Below, in pieces: positions 44,005 through 54,982 of a stretch of 64,000 bases of DNA (position 1 is the stretch's first letter; every line of letters begins with the position of its first letter). The DNA is taken from the NCBI GenBank assembly GCA_031772625.1, contig CM062816.1:1664901385-1664965384 (forward strand), in the 5' to 3' direction. The notes beneath the pieces are model-generated. The model was not told where the DNA came from. It did not search any database and was given only the letters and a program-made list of their open reading frames with translations. This DNA comes from Pinus tabuliformis. Its lineage: Eukaryota; Streptophyta; Pinopsida; Pinales; Pinaceae. The position numbers and the translations under genes were made by a program.

Positions 44005-44866
44005 TGTTGGGCATGGAATCCCCCCATAGCACGTTTTGGGGCTCAAAGCCCAAGTTTTGAGTATTATTGTTGTAAAGACTTTGTGAATTATGGGCGCAGA
44101 GCTCAAATTGTATGTTAGAGGCATAGGGTTGTCCGCCCTAAGTTTTGAATGTAGTGTCAGCCTACCCATGGTCTGCAGACCATGGGATTATATAAATAGA
44201 GCGAGGCTCTAAGTTGTAAAGATAAATAAGGATATATAGAGGAACGAATGGAATCTAGAATACAACGAGCATAGAGAAAAGGTCTAAGTGCTTTGGGTCG
44301 TAGTAGTAGGAAGAGGCTCTGCAGCTGAGTGCGCAGACCCTACAGCTGAGTGCGCAAGACAGAGTCGAGTCTATAACCAAGGAAGAAGAATAATAAAGAG
44401 AAGTTTGATTCTAAATCTTGTGTATCTATTTTGAGTTATTATATGGTTGATATCTTTTGCAATTATACTATTTTATTTATCATGTGCACTGATATGAATG
44501 GTGAATAGTGTTAAGTATAACTAAATAGGTGCAGATAAGCTAAATGATCAACTAATATCGGGTTAATAATAAGGGATTGGGTACTGACATGGATCGAACT
44601 ATGTGTAGGGTTTTGCGAAGACAACATCATCGACTGCGTAGTACTGATAGGTGCACGTACCGACGTGTGCGCAGTGTCAGACCGCGGACCACCAGAAATC
44701 ATCAGACATCTCTAGGGTGCAAAAACCTAGTTCTAGCACCCTCCCATACTACTTCAGGTGAGACCTCAATCCATGCTCTATGGACTGTTGCCGAAAGGGC
44801 TAGTAGTACTGGGATTTGTTTGGCTAAATCACCTCTGAACCTAGGTCAGGCCCCAACAAGCCAACA
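44005..44866 (+). repeat. 3' LTR of outer element
   Basis: 862 bp from TGTTGGGCATGG to CAAGCCAACA. TATA box TATAAATAGAG at 44191-44201, AATAAA at 44392-44397. Just upstream of the TATA box a perfect 22-bp palindrome centred on CTGCAG (44165-44186) is present; the 5' LTR has only a decayed form of it. About 11 percent divergence from the 5' LTR over a 230-bp sample, by eye. Confidence 0.92.
44191..44201 (+). promoter_or_regulatory. TATA box of the outer element's 3' LTR
   Basis: TATAAATAGAG, identical to that of the 5' LTR. Being in the 3' LTR it could drive transcription into the flanking DNA at 44867 onwards; no evidence that it does. Confidence 0.6.
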
Positions 44867-47037
44867 TTCTCTAAGACCCAGAGGGGACTCAACTAAGGTA
44901 TGAGGTTGAGGTTTACCTTTTCCATTATAACAAGTTCCATTTAAGGAGAGGTAAGTGGTGATCCTTAGCACCTTAATAAGGAGGAGGTCCCTACACCCCA
45001 CCCATTCCCATAGTTGTTATGTTCGATTGGCTCATTTACCTAGGCTACCAGTAGTGGTTAGTGTAGGTTCATTGTTCTAGTTCGAGTATATATTCTCTAT
45101 GAGTATATAACCTATTCTTACTGCCTTATTCTCTTTCTCACTTTCCATTGTTATCATTGTAGTTCAATCTCTAGTTCTACTAATAGTGTGTAGTAACATC
45201 CATTTTCTACATAACATATATATAAACATACTTGAACAAAAAAAAATAGTTTTTGGTTTATTTCACCATCTTATCCAGTGTATGATTAAGATTCCTATCT
45301 GATCTTATGCAGTCATAGGTTCCATCATTCCATAGATTCTATCTAAATACCCAGGTCTTCCCTCCACAATGGAGCTTTATTTTCATCTATTATGGAATCC
45401 ATTTCCTTAGTTTCGATCAACTCAAATCTCTTTCTCCTTCATAAACTGAATCCATTCATTCATTCTTGAATGAATCAGGATGATTCTTATGCTTTATCAC
45501 ACTACGTTTTGAAGGGTATTTAATGAACCATACAATATTGGGAGAAGATTTCTCCCTTTTCTTCTTTCTTTGCATTACCAAACACCTTTCTCGCTTAACA
45601 AGAGATTGAGGCCATTTTCTATAATTGGTAACCAAGCCAATTTGAATAGCCATGTTTTGTATCTAAGACAAATTAACCAATCCAAGCGGAGTAGTCCAGT
45701 TGAATATCACAGCAGCCATAGTTAAGTTATTGTATTCTCATGTTTTTGAGTGGCCCAAGTGATGGATGCACAAGCATGCTCGACGCAAATTATGTTCTTC
45801 TCCCTTCCTTTCCCCTCCTCAAAGGAGACATTTTATAATCCTTCCATACGTTACTTGTTATCCGCGATACTTTTTTTTATTTCTTTGTAAAATAGTCGAG
45901 CCCTTAATAGATAATTTGTTTCATAGTACTCCTCCTCTTATTAACAAGACCAATACATTATCACAGTACCCAAAAGGTGTAAAAATTTCGTCTTTGACAC
46001 TGGTTCCCTACATATAGATAGTGACTTACTTGCTACACATGATTTTGCACTATACATGAAGGCTACTATGGGCCCCTACTATGTCAAACACATCCTTGTA
46101 AACTATGGCTCTAGGTTAATGTAATTTTGCATGATGTCCTCCTCACCTTCCCACCCTCAGGTGAGTCATTCCTCCTTAATATGCACTACATTAGTGATGC
46201 TTTTCACCCACCTCTTATTAAAAATCTATGATCCTCAAGCCTACACTAACAATCAATATAGCCAATTTTCTGCTTTCCGAAATCATAGCAACTTTTGTCA
46301 GGATTTGTGTTCTTCCACTATTTTACTTATATACAATAGGGTAAATACTCATTATCGATATTCAAAACCACTTATTTATATGGTATTAATCAGACTATTA
46401 ATTCAAGCTATCAGGGATACGTTGATCTATATCGATTGATGTCTCTTTTAGAGTACTAATGCGAACAATAACTTTTCCAAATGTTGGAGGGATAGGAGGA
46501 CTACTTGCTCTTGAGTAGATTGTAATCGAAGATAGGAGAAATCTCAATTAGAACCAACAAGTAGATAAAATAAGACCTATATAAATCTAACTTTTAGGAA
46601 ACGAAAGTATGGTGTCCTTCACTCCGCCCAATCACCCATCCATATAATAGTGTTCATTGGCCTAATATGTGCACAAGAGAATACACCATGACAACAAGGA
46701 AGATGTGCAGGAAACAACTCACCGATCTATTATGTAAAAACAAGGATTTCGTCGCTGGAATTGCCGAATAACGAGGACCCATAGGCTTGAGAGCCCGTCT
46801 ACTAAGTAAATGAAGGTTATGGGCCTCTATCCTAGCTCCAATCGAACCAGATGTGGCCAAAGTTCTTGCACCTGAGGCTATCACTTCCATCCATCCTATT
46901 ATCCCATAAGAACCACCTTCTATCCCATCTTGGTTTGATCCCCTATCAAAGGTCACTGACCCACATAAAAAAAAGTGTTACCTCGTTTTCTCTTCTTAGC
47001 ATAAACGATTGTATATAGAGAAATTTATTTTTTCGGG
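44867..47037. other. Unclassified DNA, possibly organelle-derived in part
   Basis: Less AT-rich and different in texture from the R repeats. Several minus and plus frames of 60-100 codons exist (for example 46654-46956 minus with RTLATSGSIGARIEAHNLH, 46131-46439 plus) but no motif is recognised. The tRNA-His fragment at the right end suggests that some of it is transferred plastid or mitochondrial DNA. Nothing else could be identified with certainty. Confidence 0.35.
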
Positions 47038-47087
47038 GTGGATGTAGCCAAGTGGACCATGGCAGTGAATTTTGAATCCACCAGGCG
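47038..47087 (+). pseudogene. trnH: 5' fragment of organelle-type tRNA-His (trnH)
   Basis: About 50 bases match, from my knowledge of the plastid trnH-GUG sequence (also found in plant mitochondria), the acceptor 5' strand, D arm and anticodon arm: GGATGTAGCCAAGTGGA, GGCAGTG and TGAATCCACCA. About six bases differ. The anticodon loop reads TTTTG where GTG is expected, so the anticodon is lost, and the T arm and acceptor 3' strand are absent. It is therefore a nuclear fragment, not a working tRNA. Confidence 0.65.
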
Positions 47088-47890
47088 AACCCAATGAGCA
47101 AGCATTCAGGCTTAGTCAAGTATAAAAGATCTATGCTTTCGGCAAGAACCCTATTTTCTTCCCTTAATCTTTCGAACTCTATCTGATCATGTTCAGTCGC
47201 ATCGATCTCTTTCTTTCGATTTATCCAATTCATCGCTATGCTTTTTGAGGGAAAGAAATCAAGGATTGATCCCTCAATATAGATGAATCATAAAATCATA
47301 ATACTTCCAAGGAAACCTACCACTTGCTTCATGACATAGCACAACACTTCACCACCCAAGCTACATTATATACTCATCATCAATACATTGTCAGGTTCAT
47401 TATGACAAGATCCTTTGCTCATGGAGCTATAATCCTCATTTGACCTCGGTTTGGTAAAACCACTTCTTCTATTTCAAATGATGGTGGTGAATCAATGGAC
47501 TACGTTGCAATAGATCGTGCCTTTTCGAGGAGAGAAGAGCGACGCTAGACCCTCCATATGGTCTGTGAATTTCAAGGTCATGAAAGGTGAATTCTAGTGA
47601 TTGGTTAATAAAGGTATGATCCTAAGTAAGCAGATCGTAGAAAATAAGAGTACTAGTAGCACATGTATGACCTACTTATGCTCTCACCTCTTGGATTGCC
47701 TCTTGTATTACTATTGGTTTATAGTTACTGGAATGAGGGTTATTTCTCCTTGCTTCCAATGAGACTGGCTATGAAAGGAAATTATTTTCAAGCAATAACA
47801 AGAGAGTTACACTGACTGATAGGTAAGAAAGCAGACATCCAGGAAGGAAGGTAGTCAGACGTAGGAAAGCAAGTAGATAAACATGTTATT
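47088..47890. other. Flank of the trnH fragment
   Basis: Minus-strand frame 46946-47233 (NRKKEIDATEHDQIEFERLR then ENRVLAESIDLLYL) is charged at its start but ends in the tRNA fragment, so it is unlikely to be a gene as it stands. GGAAGGAAGGTAG-type words near 47850 resemble those at 15270 and 17150. No clear feature otherwise. Confidence 0.35.
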
Positions 47891-47894
47891 TTGA

Positions 47895-49180
47895 AATTTC
47901 CTACCAATACATCTTGGGCACGAAATCAAAAAAGTTGATGTGTGATGTGACCCAGTGGTTGGTATGGGATTTCGATATCAATATATAGATGCCACTAGAA
48001 TGGTTAGATGTGGATTAATTGAGAGCAAGCCCATAAATTTATTTATTTATTTATTTTTGTAATAATTTCATTGAATAACGTCGAAAGCTCTAACGAAAAT
48101 TCATTCTCTTCTTTCTAGAAAATGCAAATTTAAAATCACTCATGAAATACAAGTAAAATTTTACGTTTTGTTATAGTTTGAAGAATTTACTAGGATTTAT
48201 TGTGGGAATTAAATTAAGAAAACATTAGTTCACATAAAGAAAAAAGATACATTAATTCTTATATTCTCCAAAGCGCTTAGTAAAATAAGGTAAGGAAAAT
48301 ATGTTTACTGTAATTTATTTATGAGCTATTATCATATTAATTAGACTAATCTTTACTTGCGTAAGCAACGAAATGATTTACGAATAGATTAAAGAAAGAT
48401 AAAATTAATAAACATATATTATAATATGTAAGTTTATTACTAACCATTTGAATTTCTTAATACGTGTTTTATACTTATCCCATAATTTCTTTGAATATTT
48501 TTAAATTTTTTTTAAAGAAACACATAAGATATTACCTAAATTTTTCATTCAATGTTTCACAAATAAACTATTGATGAGGGTGTGTCTTATACCTTGCACT
48601 ACTTGAGCAAAGAATTAAGGTATTAATTACTATAATAGAAATGTTTCGAGTAGAAAATAAATGTATTTTTATTGTAGACAAGCTTCGAGCAAAAAGTTTT
48701 AGGAGAGGAGAAAATATGTAGAATATTGGAAGGAAATCAGTGCAATTTAATTATCATAGGTTTATAATTTATTAATAGGACACAAAGATTGTGTAGAATT
48801 ACAACTCAAATTTTTAACAACAAATCTCAAATCTCTATTAGATTTTAGGTAAACTTGATAATAAGATACATCCGAAAGGTGAAAAAGTTAGAGGAGTTAG
48901 ACTAGGTCAACTAAATGAAAACTATAAATTGTTTATGGTTTTATTATATCTATATGTATTGCTAGGGTTGGAGGAAGCATGAGTGAATTTTGAGTTATTG
49001 TTATATTGTTGATATTTCTCGAAAGTTACATTATTGAACACTTTTGTTAAGAACATAAAGGCCCTATATTATAAGTAATTAGTTCCCAAATAATAAATTG
49101 AATGTGCTTTAGAATGTGGAAATTTTTTTTGGAAAGGCTTTCTTAGGAAATCTGGTTGCCCATGTTTCATTGTTATTTCT
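47895..49180. repeat. Dispersed repeat R3, copy B
   Basis: Partner of 19430-21345, from CCAATACATCTTGGGCACG to the GGAAATCTGGTTGCC region. Lacks the 392-bp tandem duplication and some other blocks of copy A. Confidence 0.7.
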
Positions 49181-49349
49181 TTCTTGCAAACATTATTCCT
49201 TTAGTTTTCTTCATAAACAGTGTAGAAAGTGTATTCTACACTTCAACTTTCATTCATTTGTTATTATATACTAATCATATTAGATCAAAACTATTAACTA
49301 TAATCCTTTTGATGTAATCATTTTTTGAGTGGGAACTTGAGAAAAACAA

Positions 49350-49680
49350 AATCTTGATGGGTGGAAATGGTGAACATGTGTAGATTGGAAATGGAGAAGC
49401 TTAATGCCAATAACTTTAAGTTGTGGAAGTTGAAGATGGAGGATATTCTTATATACCAATGACTATAACCTATCCCGCTGGTACGATATATAAAGATTGT
49501 ATAATGTTGGAGAGAAAGGAAAAATATTTATTAAGATGCATTTCGCTGATTTAATACTTTTCAAAGTCTTCAAAAGGAAAAAGATAATATATTTGGAAGA
49601 ATTTAGGGGATCTGTATTAGGCTAAATCTTTGGTTAAAGTAACATCCCCTCTAATTACTCAAAAGGTAACCATGAATTAC
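49350..49680 (+). pseudogene. copia gag relic
   Basis: RLEMEKLNANNFKLWKLKMED (49394-49443; given here as the run around LNANNFKLWK) is the typical N-terminal start of copia Gag (K-L-N/D-G-N-N-F-X-X-W-K-X-K-M-X-X-L). Further protein-like pieces follow in broken frames to about 49680. No LTR or pol part was found around it, so it is an orphan fragment. Confidence 0.6.
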
Positions 49681-50369
49681 TCAATATTTTTTGTTTTAAT
49701 ATAAATATATATAAAACAGCTGTAATATTTCCACAGCAAAGGATGACCTCTAATTCTATTTGTAGAATATCATCTTTGTGGTTTTTCTCCTTGAACAAAT
49801 TGATTGTACCACAACGTGTAACAAAATATTAAATTTATATATCTTGTTTCCCTCTTTTATTTGATACCCAAATGACTTATCTAATTTCTTTTACTTTCTG
49901 AAATTGTAAGCCTATGGCATAATAAAGTATTGGATTAACATAAATCTATATGCAAGAGAGTGAATAATGATAAATGAGTCCTCTTTAGAATATACCCATT
50001 TCTTAAATAACGGAAAACACCTTCAATATATGTAACTAGCACAACCACATTTATTTAAATAAAAGTGGTCGATATACGCAAATAGGTATATATTAATCAA
50101 TCACATGCACAACCATAATAGTAAATGTGGTTGAAAAACAATTATATGAATTAATTATTATTATTATTATATAAGATTAATTTTATTATTACATATTTAT
50201 TATTATCATTATTAATTGATATTTATTGGTTGTTATATTTATATATTTATCAATGTCGATATTAAGTCTATATCATTAACAATATCGATATTGATAAATA
50301 TATAGTAATTAAAAATGATTAATTAATAATAATAATAAATAAAATATATTAGTATACTAAACCTTTGAG

Positions 50370-50406
<37 letters not shown>

Positions 50407-50559
50407 TGAAGATGTTAATATACTAAACTTCTAAGATTAATATTATTATTGATACATGCTTATAATAATATTAATGATATTTACAACAATGATATTAATG
50501 AACCCAAGGGATTAATATTGTAAACCCAAGGGATATTAATATTTCAAACTTAATGGATC
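49681..50559. other. AT-rich spacer with AAT microsatellite
   Basis: Contains an (AAT)n run at 50371-50404 and many imperfect ATT/AAT runs from 50150 on. AATATACCCATTTCTTAAATA at about 49990 matches the 2.58-kb duplicated units at 54599 and 57039, so a scrap of that repeat is present. No gene seen. Confidence 0.6.
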
Positions 50560-52240
50560 AAAAAAACCAAAGGATTCATATTAAACACATAAAAAAATAT
50601 TATAAACCCTAAGAATTTTATTATAAACCTTGTGAATAATGTTAAACCCTACGAATATCAACTCTTAGATTAATAGATCCAAGGAAGTGATATTATAAAA
50701 CAAAATAAATAATAAACCCAAGAGATCATTACTAAAAAAAAATGCATTACAAACTTGAGGGATTAATATTAAACCCAAGCGATTAATATTATAAGCCTAA
50801 CGTATATAAACCTTGTCTATGTGACGTTTGAGCATGGTCATCCATGGTTGAGCATGACGGATTTCCATATGAGGAAAATATTTTATTATTTGTATAAAAG
50901 AAATAAAATAAGAAGGACCCTCTATACATTTTTCTCTCTTTTTTTTACCTTCTTTTAGTAAAGAGTTAATTTTTTTAAATTCTAAAACAAATACAACATA
51001 AAAAAGTAAAAAAAAAAAAATAGAATAATAATAAAAATATGTAATTCAAAGGTCAGACCTATGTATTTCATAAAAGTGTTGCTTAAGTTATCAATGTTCT
51101 AACTCCCAACTATAGTAGGGTTGGGCTCCATACTTGAACAAAATGAAAGAACGTTCTTCACACCCAACCTCATGACTAGTGACTTTTGTCTCACCCCGAC
51201 TATGCTATGCATCGGGATTGCGATCACCACTGGTAGAAATTTTAATTTAACACCATGCCAACTTCTCACTACCCGATTAGTTTCTATTACGACTAGGAAT
51301 AAAACATTTTTTTTATTGTTTTGCATGCCAACCATAATTTTATTTTATATTTCTTTATTTTTCTATAAAGTAACTCCCTAATGGAAATTGGTTATGTTGG
51401 AATAAAGTATTCCCCGATCTCTGGCCATGAAAATTCACCTTGATTATATTTTTTTTTCACCCAAGGGATTCATATTCAACAAATATAATTCATATTATAA
51501 ACTATGTGAATAATATCAAACCCTATGAATTTCATTATAAACCCTATGAATATCAACCCTTATATTAATAAAGCCCAAGGATTGATATTATAAACCCAAA
51601 GGAATAGTAAACCCAAGGTACCAATACTAGAAAACCAAGTGGATTACAAACCCAAGGGATTAATATTGAACACAAGCAACTAATATTATAAAGCGAATGT
51701 ATATAAACCCTACCTCTGTGACATTTGACCATGCTTGACAATAGTTGAACATGATGAATTTTTGTATGAAGACAATCTTTTATTATTGGTATAAATTATC
51801 CAAAACAAGAAAGTTCATATATATAAAATTATCTCTATTTTCCGCCTTTTTCTCATAAATAATTATTTTGAAAAAAATTGCAACCCAAACATAAAAAAAA
51901 ATATATTCAACTATGGAAGTTGGAGGTCAGAGGTCAAAGGCTTTGTATTTCATAAAACCATTACATAGGTTACTGACCTTCTAACTCCTAACTACAGTGG
52001 GGTCAGGAAACATACTCGAGCAAAATGAAAGAAATTTCTTCACATCCACCTTTCAACTACCGAGATTCGTCTTACGTCTACTACGCTTCACGTTAGGGTC
52101 ATGATCACCACTAACATAAACTTCAATTTAACAACATTCTGACTTTCGACTAGCTAACTAGCTTCCGCTGTAGTTAGGAATAACATATTTTATTTATCAG
52201 TTTGTGTATCAAACATAATTTTATATCGAAAATGTTTAGT
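50560..52240. repeat. Two diverged tandem copies, offset about 897 bp
   Basis: Copies at about 50560-51410 and 51457-52240. Shared landmarks: GGATTCATATT, the ATAAACCCTATGAATATCAA-type lines, GTGACGTTTGAGCATG (50821) versus GTGACATTTGACCATG (51718), CAAAATGAAAGAA, and GCGATCACCACT versus ATGATCACCACT. The word AACCCAAGGGATTAATATT recurs many times inside each copy as a finer repeat. The frames at 51099-51381 are shadows. Confidence 0.75.
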
Positions 52241-52319
52241 TAATTTCTTTTTCTTTCTGAAGTTGTAAGCCAATGTGATAATAAATTATTGGCTTAGGGT
52301 GACTTCATGAGGATGGGTT

Positions 52320-52586
52320 ATATTTTTGGGTCAAATGTGGTGATTAAATTTTCAAGTTTTCCTTCTTTTATCGAATTGAAACTCTCAAAATTCATATAAG
52401 AATTATGATTTATTATTCCAACTAAAAATACAATAAATGGAAAATTATGTTTTTCTCCTAATGATATTTTTTGTAAAAAGTTATAGTGTCGTATAATCTC
52501 TCAATTTTCCATTAAATGCAATATATGTCATTGAATTTTTTTTGGAAAAATTAAGACGTATGTGTGGGTTCAGGTAGCAAAACTTA

Positions 52587-52629
<43 letters not shown>

Positions 52630-54905
52630 TCTTTTAAACAAAATCATATTTTTTTAACTATTTTTTGAAGTTGGCGAAGTAATATTTCAATCGCATTTTG
52701 GAGACACATGTGTTCATGTAAGATTTTTATCAACTCTTTCAATAAATTGAAAAACCAAGACTACCCATTTGAAGAGGACTTGTAAATTAAGATAGTCATA
52801 TTTTTTGAAAAATTTTCCTTGCGTATATTTTATTTTATTAATTTTTTATTCATCCCCTTTAAAAGAGTAAAATAATGTTTCAAGCATAATGCTTAAAATA
52901 AATTAGATAAAAAATATCATATGAATTTTTGAATGTCAAACTCATACGCCATTGGATAGAGGGTTCCTTCTCGAATCTATCATAATCAACTCGATGACTT
53001 AAGAGACAATTTTGCTTGGATTCAGCTAGGGTACAAAATTGTGTTGTAGAGAAATTTGCAGAAGAGGATCTAAAACTCTATTTTTTACTACTTCAACAAC
53101 TTGGTTGAGAGCTTAAAACGCTCGATCAAGTGTTTGAGATTCAAATTTCAAATAGCCCGACCGAGGTTTTAAGAAACGCTCGATTGATCCCTTAACACGA
53201 CTAAATAGAGAATTCAAATTTCAAATAGCCCGACTGAGGTTTTAAGAAACCCTCGATTGATCCCTTAACATGATTAAATAGAGGCTCTATCGAGCCTATA
53301 GCTCAATCGATCTATCATAACTATATAAAAAAAGAAACAAAGTCTCTCAGTACTTGTCTTTAAGCCAAATATAAAATATATCTATTCTACAAAAATAATT
53401 TTTATAAATATTCAAATATATTCCACACTCTAATTTTAGTTAATTATAAATCTAAATTTCATTTTGTTTTACCAAGAAAAGGTTATATTAATATATAGAG
53501 AACTTTCTATAAGAGATTTTAAGTTTGTTTTTTCAATTTTGAAATTCTTAAAAATGATAATGTATTTATTGTTTTGATTTTAAGTATAACATATTTTTAT
53601 ACTTAATCATTTTATAACTTTTTTATGTAGAAATTTCCAATACAAATAAATCAAATTATAGTAAATAAATAAATAAACTAAACTAAACTAAATTTTATAA
53701 TATTATTATTTTAAAAATAATTTCATACACACATTTAAATCTAGATTACTCAAAATCAAATTATACTTTAGGAGTAGTGTTTATTAACTCTTTAGTGAAT
53801 TCTATAAAATTTACATTTCCAACAGCGTCAAATTCACATTTTTGAGTTACACTTATTGATTTAAAAAATTATAATATTTATTGAAAACAAATTGATAAAT
53901 TGTGTTATGTTTAATCAATTGATGATTTAAATTATATTTTTAATAAATTTATTATTTAAAATATAAGATTGAAAATTTAAATCATAATGAAAGCTAATTT
54001 TTAAATTACTAAATTATAAGTATAAGAATCTTACAGTTTCAATTACAAGTGGGATAGATTATTTTTTCAAATCTATACACCGAAACACTAGAAATGTAAT
54101 GAGAAATTAATCTTCACCATTGTTAATTACCTATTCATATAGAATTAGTAATTAAATTTGTTTTTTTTAACTTTCAAATACTTACAATTTTAAAGTTTCC
54201 ACATCATTATCGATATTTACACAAATTTAAAATTTCTAACTTTAACACTCCATTCTCGATCGAGCTCCTAACCAAGCGTTACCCAAGATTTGATCGAAGG
54301 TTTGTTTAAGTGTCCAATCAAACTATTTTTAAGCATCTCAATAGCTTAATAGAGTGCTTAAAATTTTTTCCATCGAGTGCTTAAAAATTTCTCGATCGAG
54401 CATTTAAAATTGCTCGATTATTTCCATCGAGTGCTTAAAAATTTCTCGATCGAGCATTTAAAATTGCTCGATTAAACATATTTTTTCACCAAATATACTC
54501 TCGTTTATCCAAAAAAATGTAACCCAGCTCCATGTTATCATCCCTTAACCTAAATTTATATGAAAAAGAAAGAATAATGCTAAATGTGTTATCTCTACAA
54601 TATACCCATTTCTTAAATACTTACAAGCACTTGCAATGTATGTAAATATATTTGCGATCAACCATACTTCAACATGCCAAAGCATGATAATATAGGAGGT
54701 TATTATATCATTAGACTTTGGATACCAAGGCCAACACAATATATTTATTTACTCGTGTATTCATTGATGTTTCATCTCCACGCCGAGTTCTATTTACTTA
54801 AGGTTTCCAGTAAGGTTTCCAGGGAGGTTCTGGACCTTCAAGTCCTTGCGGCATTGATTTACACTCGGAGTTTTGTTGAGAAAACTATCCACATGAACTA
54901 TTTTT
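52320..54905. repeat. 2.58-kb tandem duplication, copy A
   Basis: First of two head-to-tail copies (the word TTCAAGTTTTCC at 52352 and 54935, offset 2583). Copy A alone has an (AT)n run at 52589-52623, a 73-bp tandem duplication (53139-53211 and 53212-53284) and a 54-bp perfect tandem duplication (54367-54420 and 54421-54474), so these are later events. CGATCGAG and CGATTGATC words are frequent at 53110-53310 and 54240-54480. Confidence 0.92.
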
Positions 54906-54982
54906 ACTTTTGGATTAAATGTGGTCATAAAATTTCAAGTTTTCCCTTTTTTATCGAGTTGAAATTCTCAAAATTCATATAA
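54674..54982 (+). pseudogene. Open frame at the end of duplicated copy A
   Basis: 102 codons, including IIRLWIPRPTQYIYLLVYS and EVLDLQVLAALIYTRSFVEK. The last ~25 codons run past the duplication joint into copy B. The same frame stays open in copy B (57140-57353). I do not recognise the family. Conservation of the frame through a diverged duplication hints at former coding sequence. Confidence 0.3.

Larger units (their letters stand above)
27929..44866 (+). mobile_element. Outer gypsy-type LTR element, RT-less, split by a nested element
   Basis: The 5' LTR is 27929-28034 plus 35640-36426 and the 3' LTR is 44005-44866. Without the nested insert and its extra TSD the element is about 9.3 kb. 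LTRs start TGTTGGG and end CAAGCCAACA. Flanks are ATCTC (27924-27928) and TTCTC (44867-44871), a 5-bp target duplication with one change. Inside are a Gag with zinc knuckles, a protease-like segment, a second Gag-like segment, an integrase scrap and a long accessory frame; no reverse transcriptase is found. The gene style is gypsy. It must have depended on a relative for its last copying if pol was already missing then. Confidence 0.85.
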
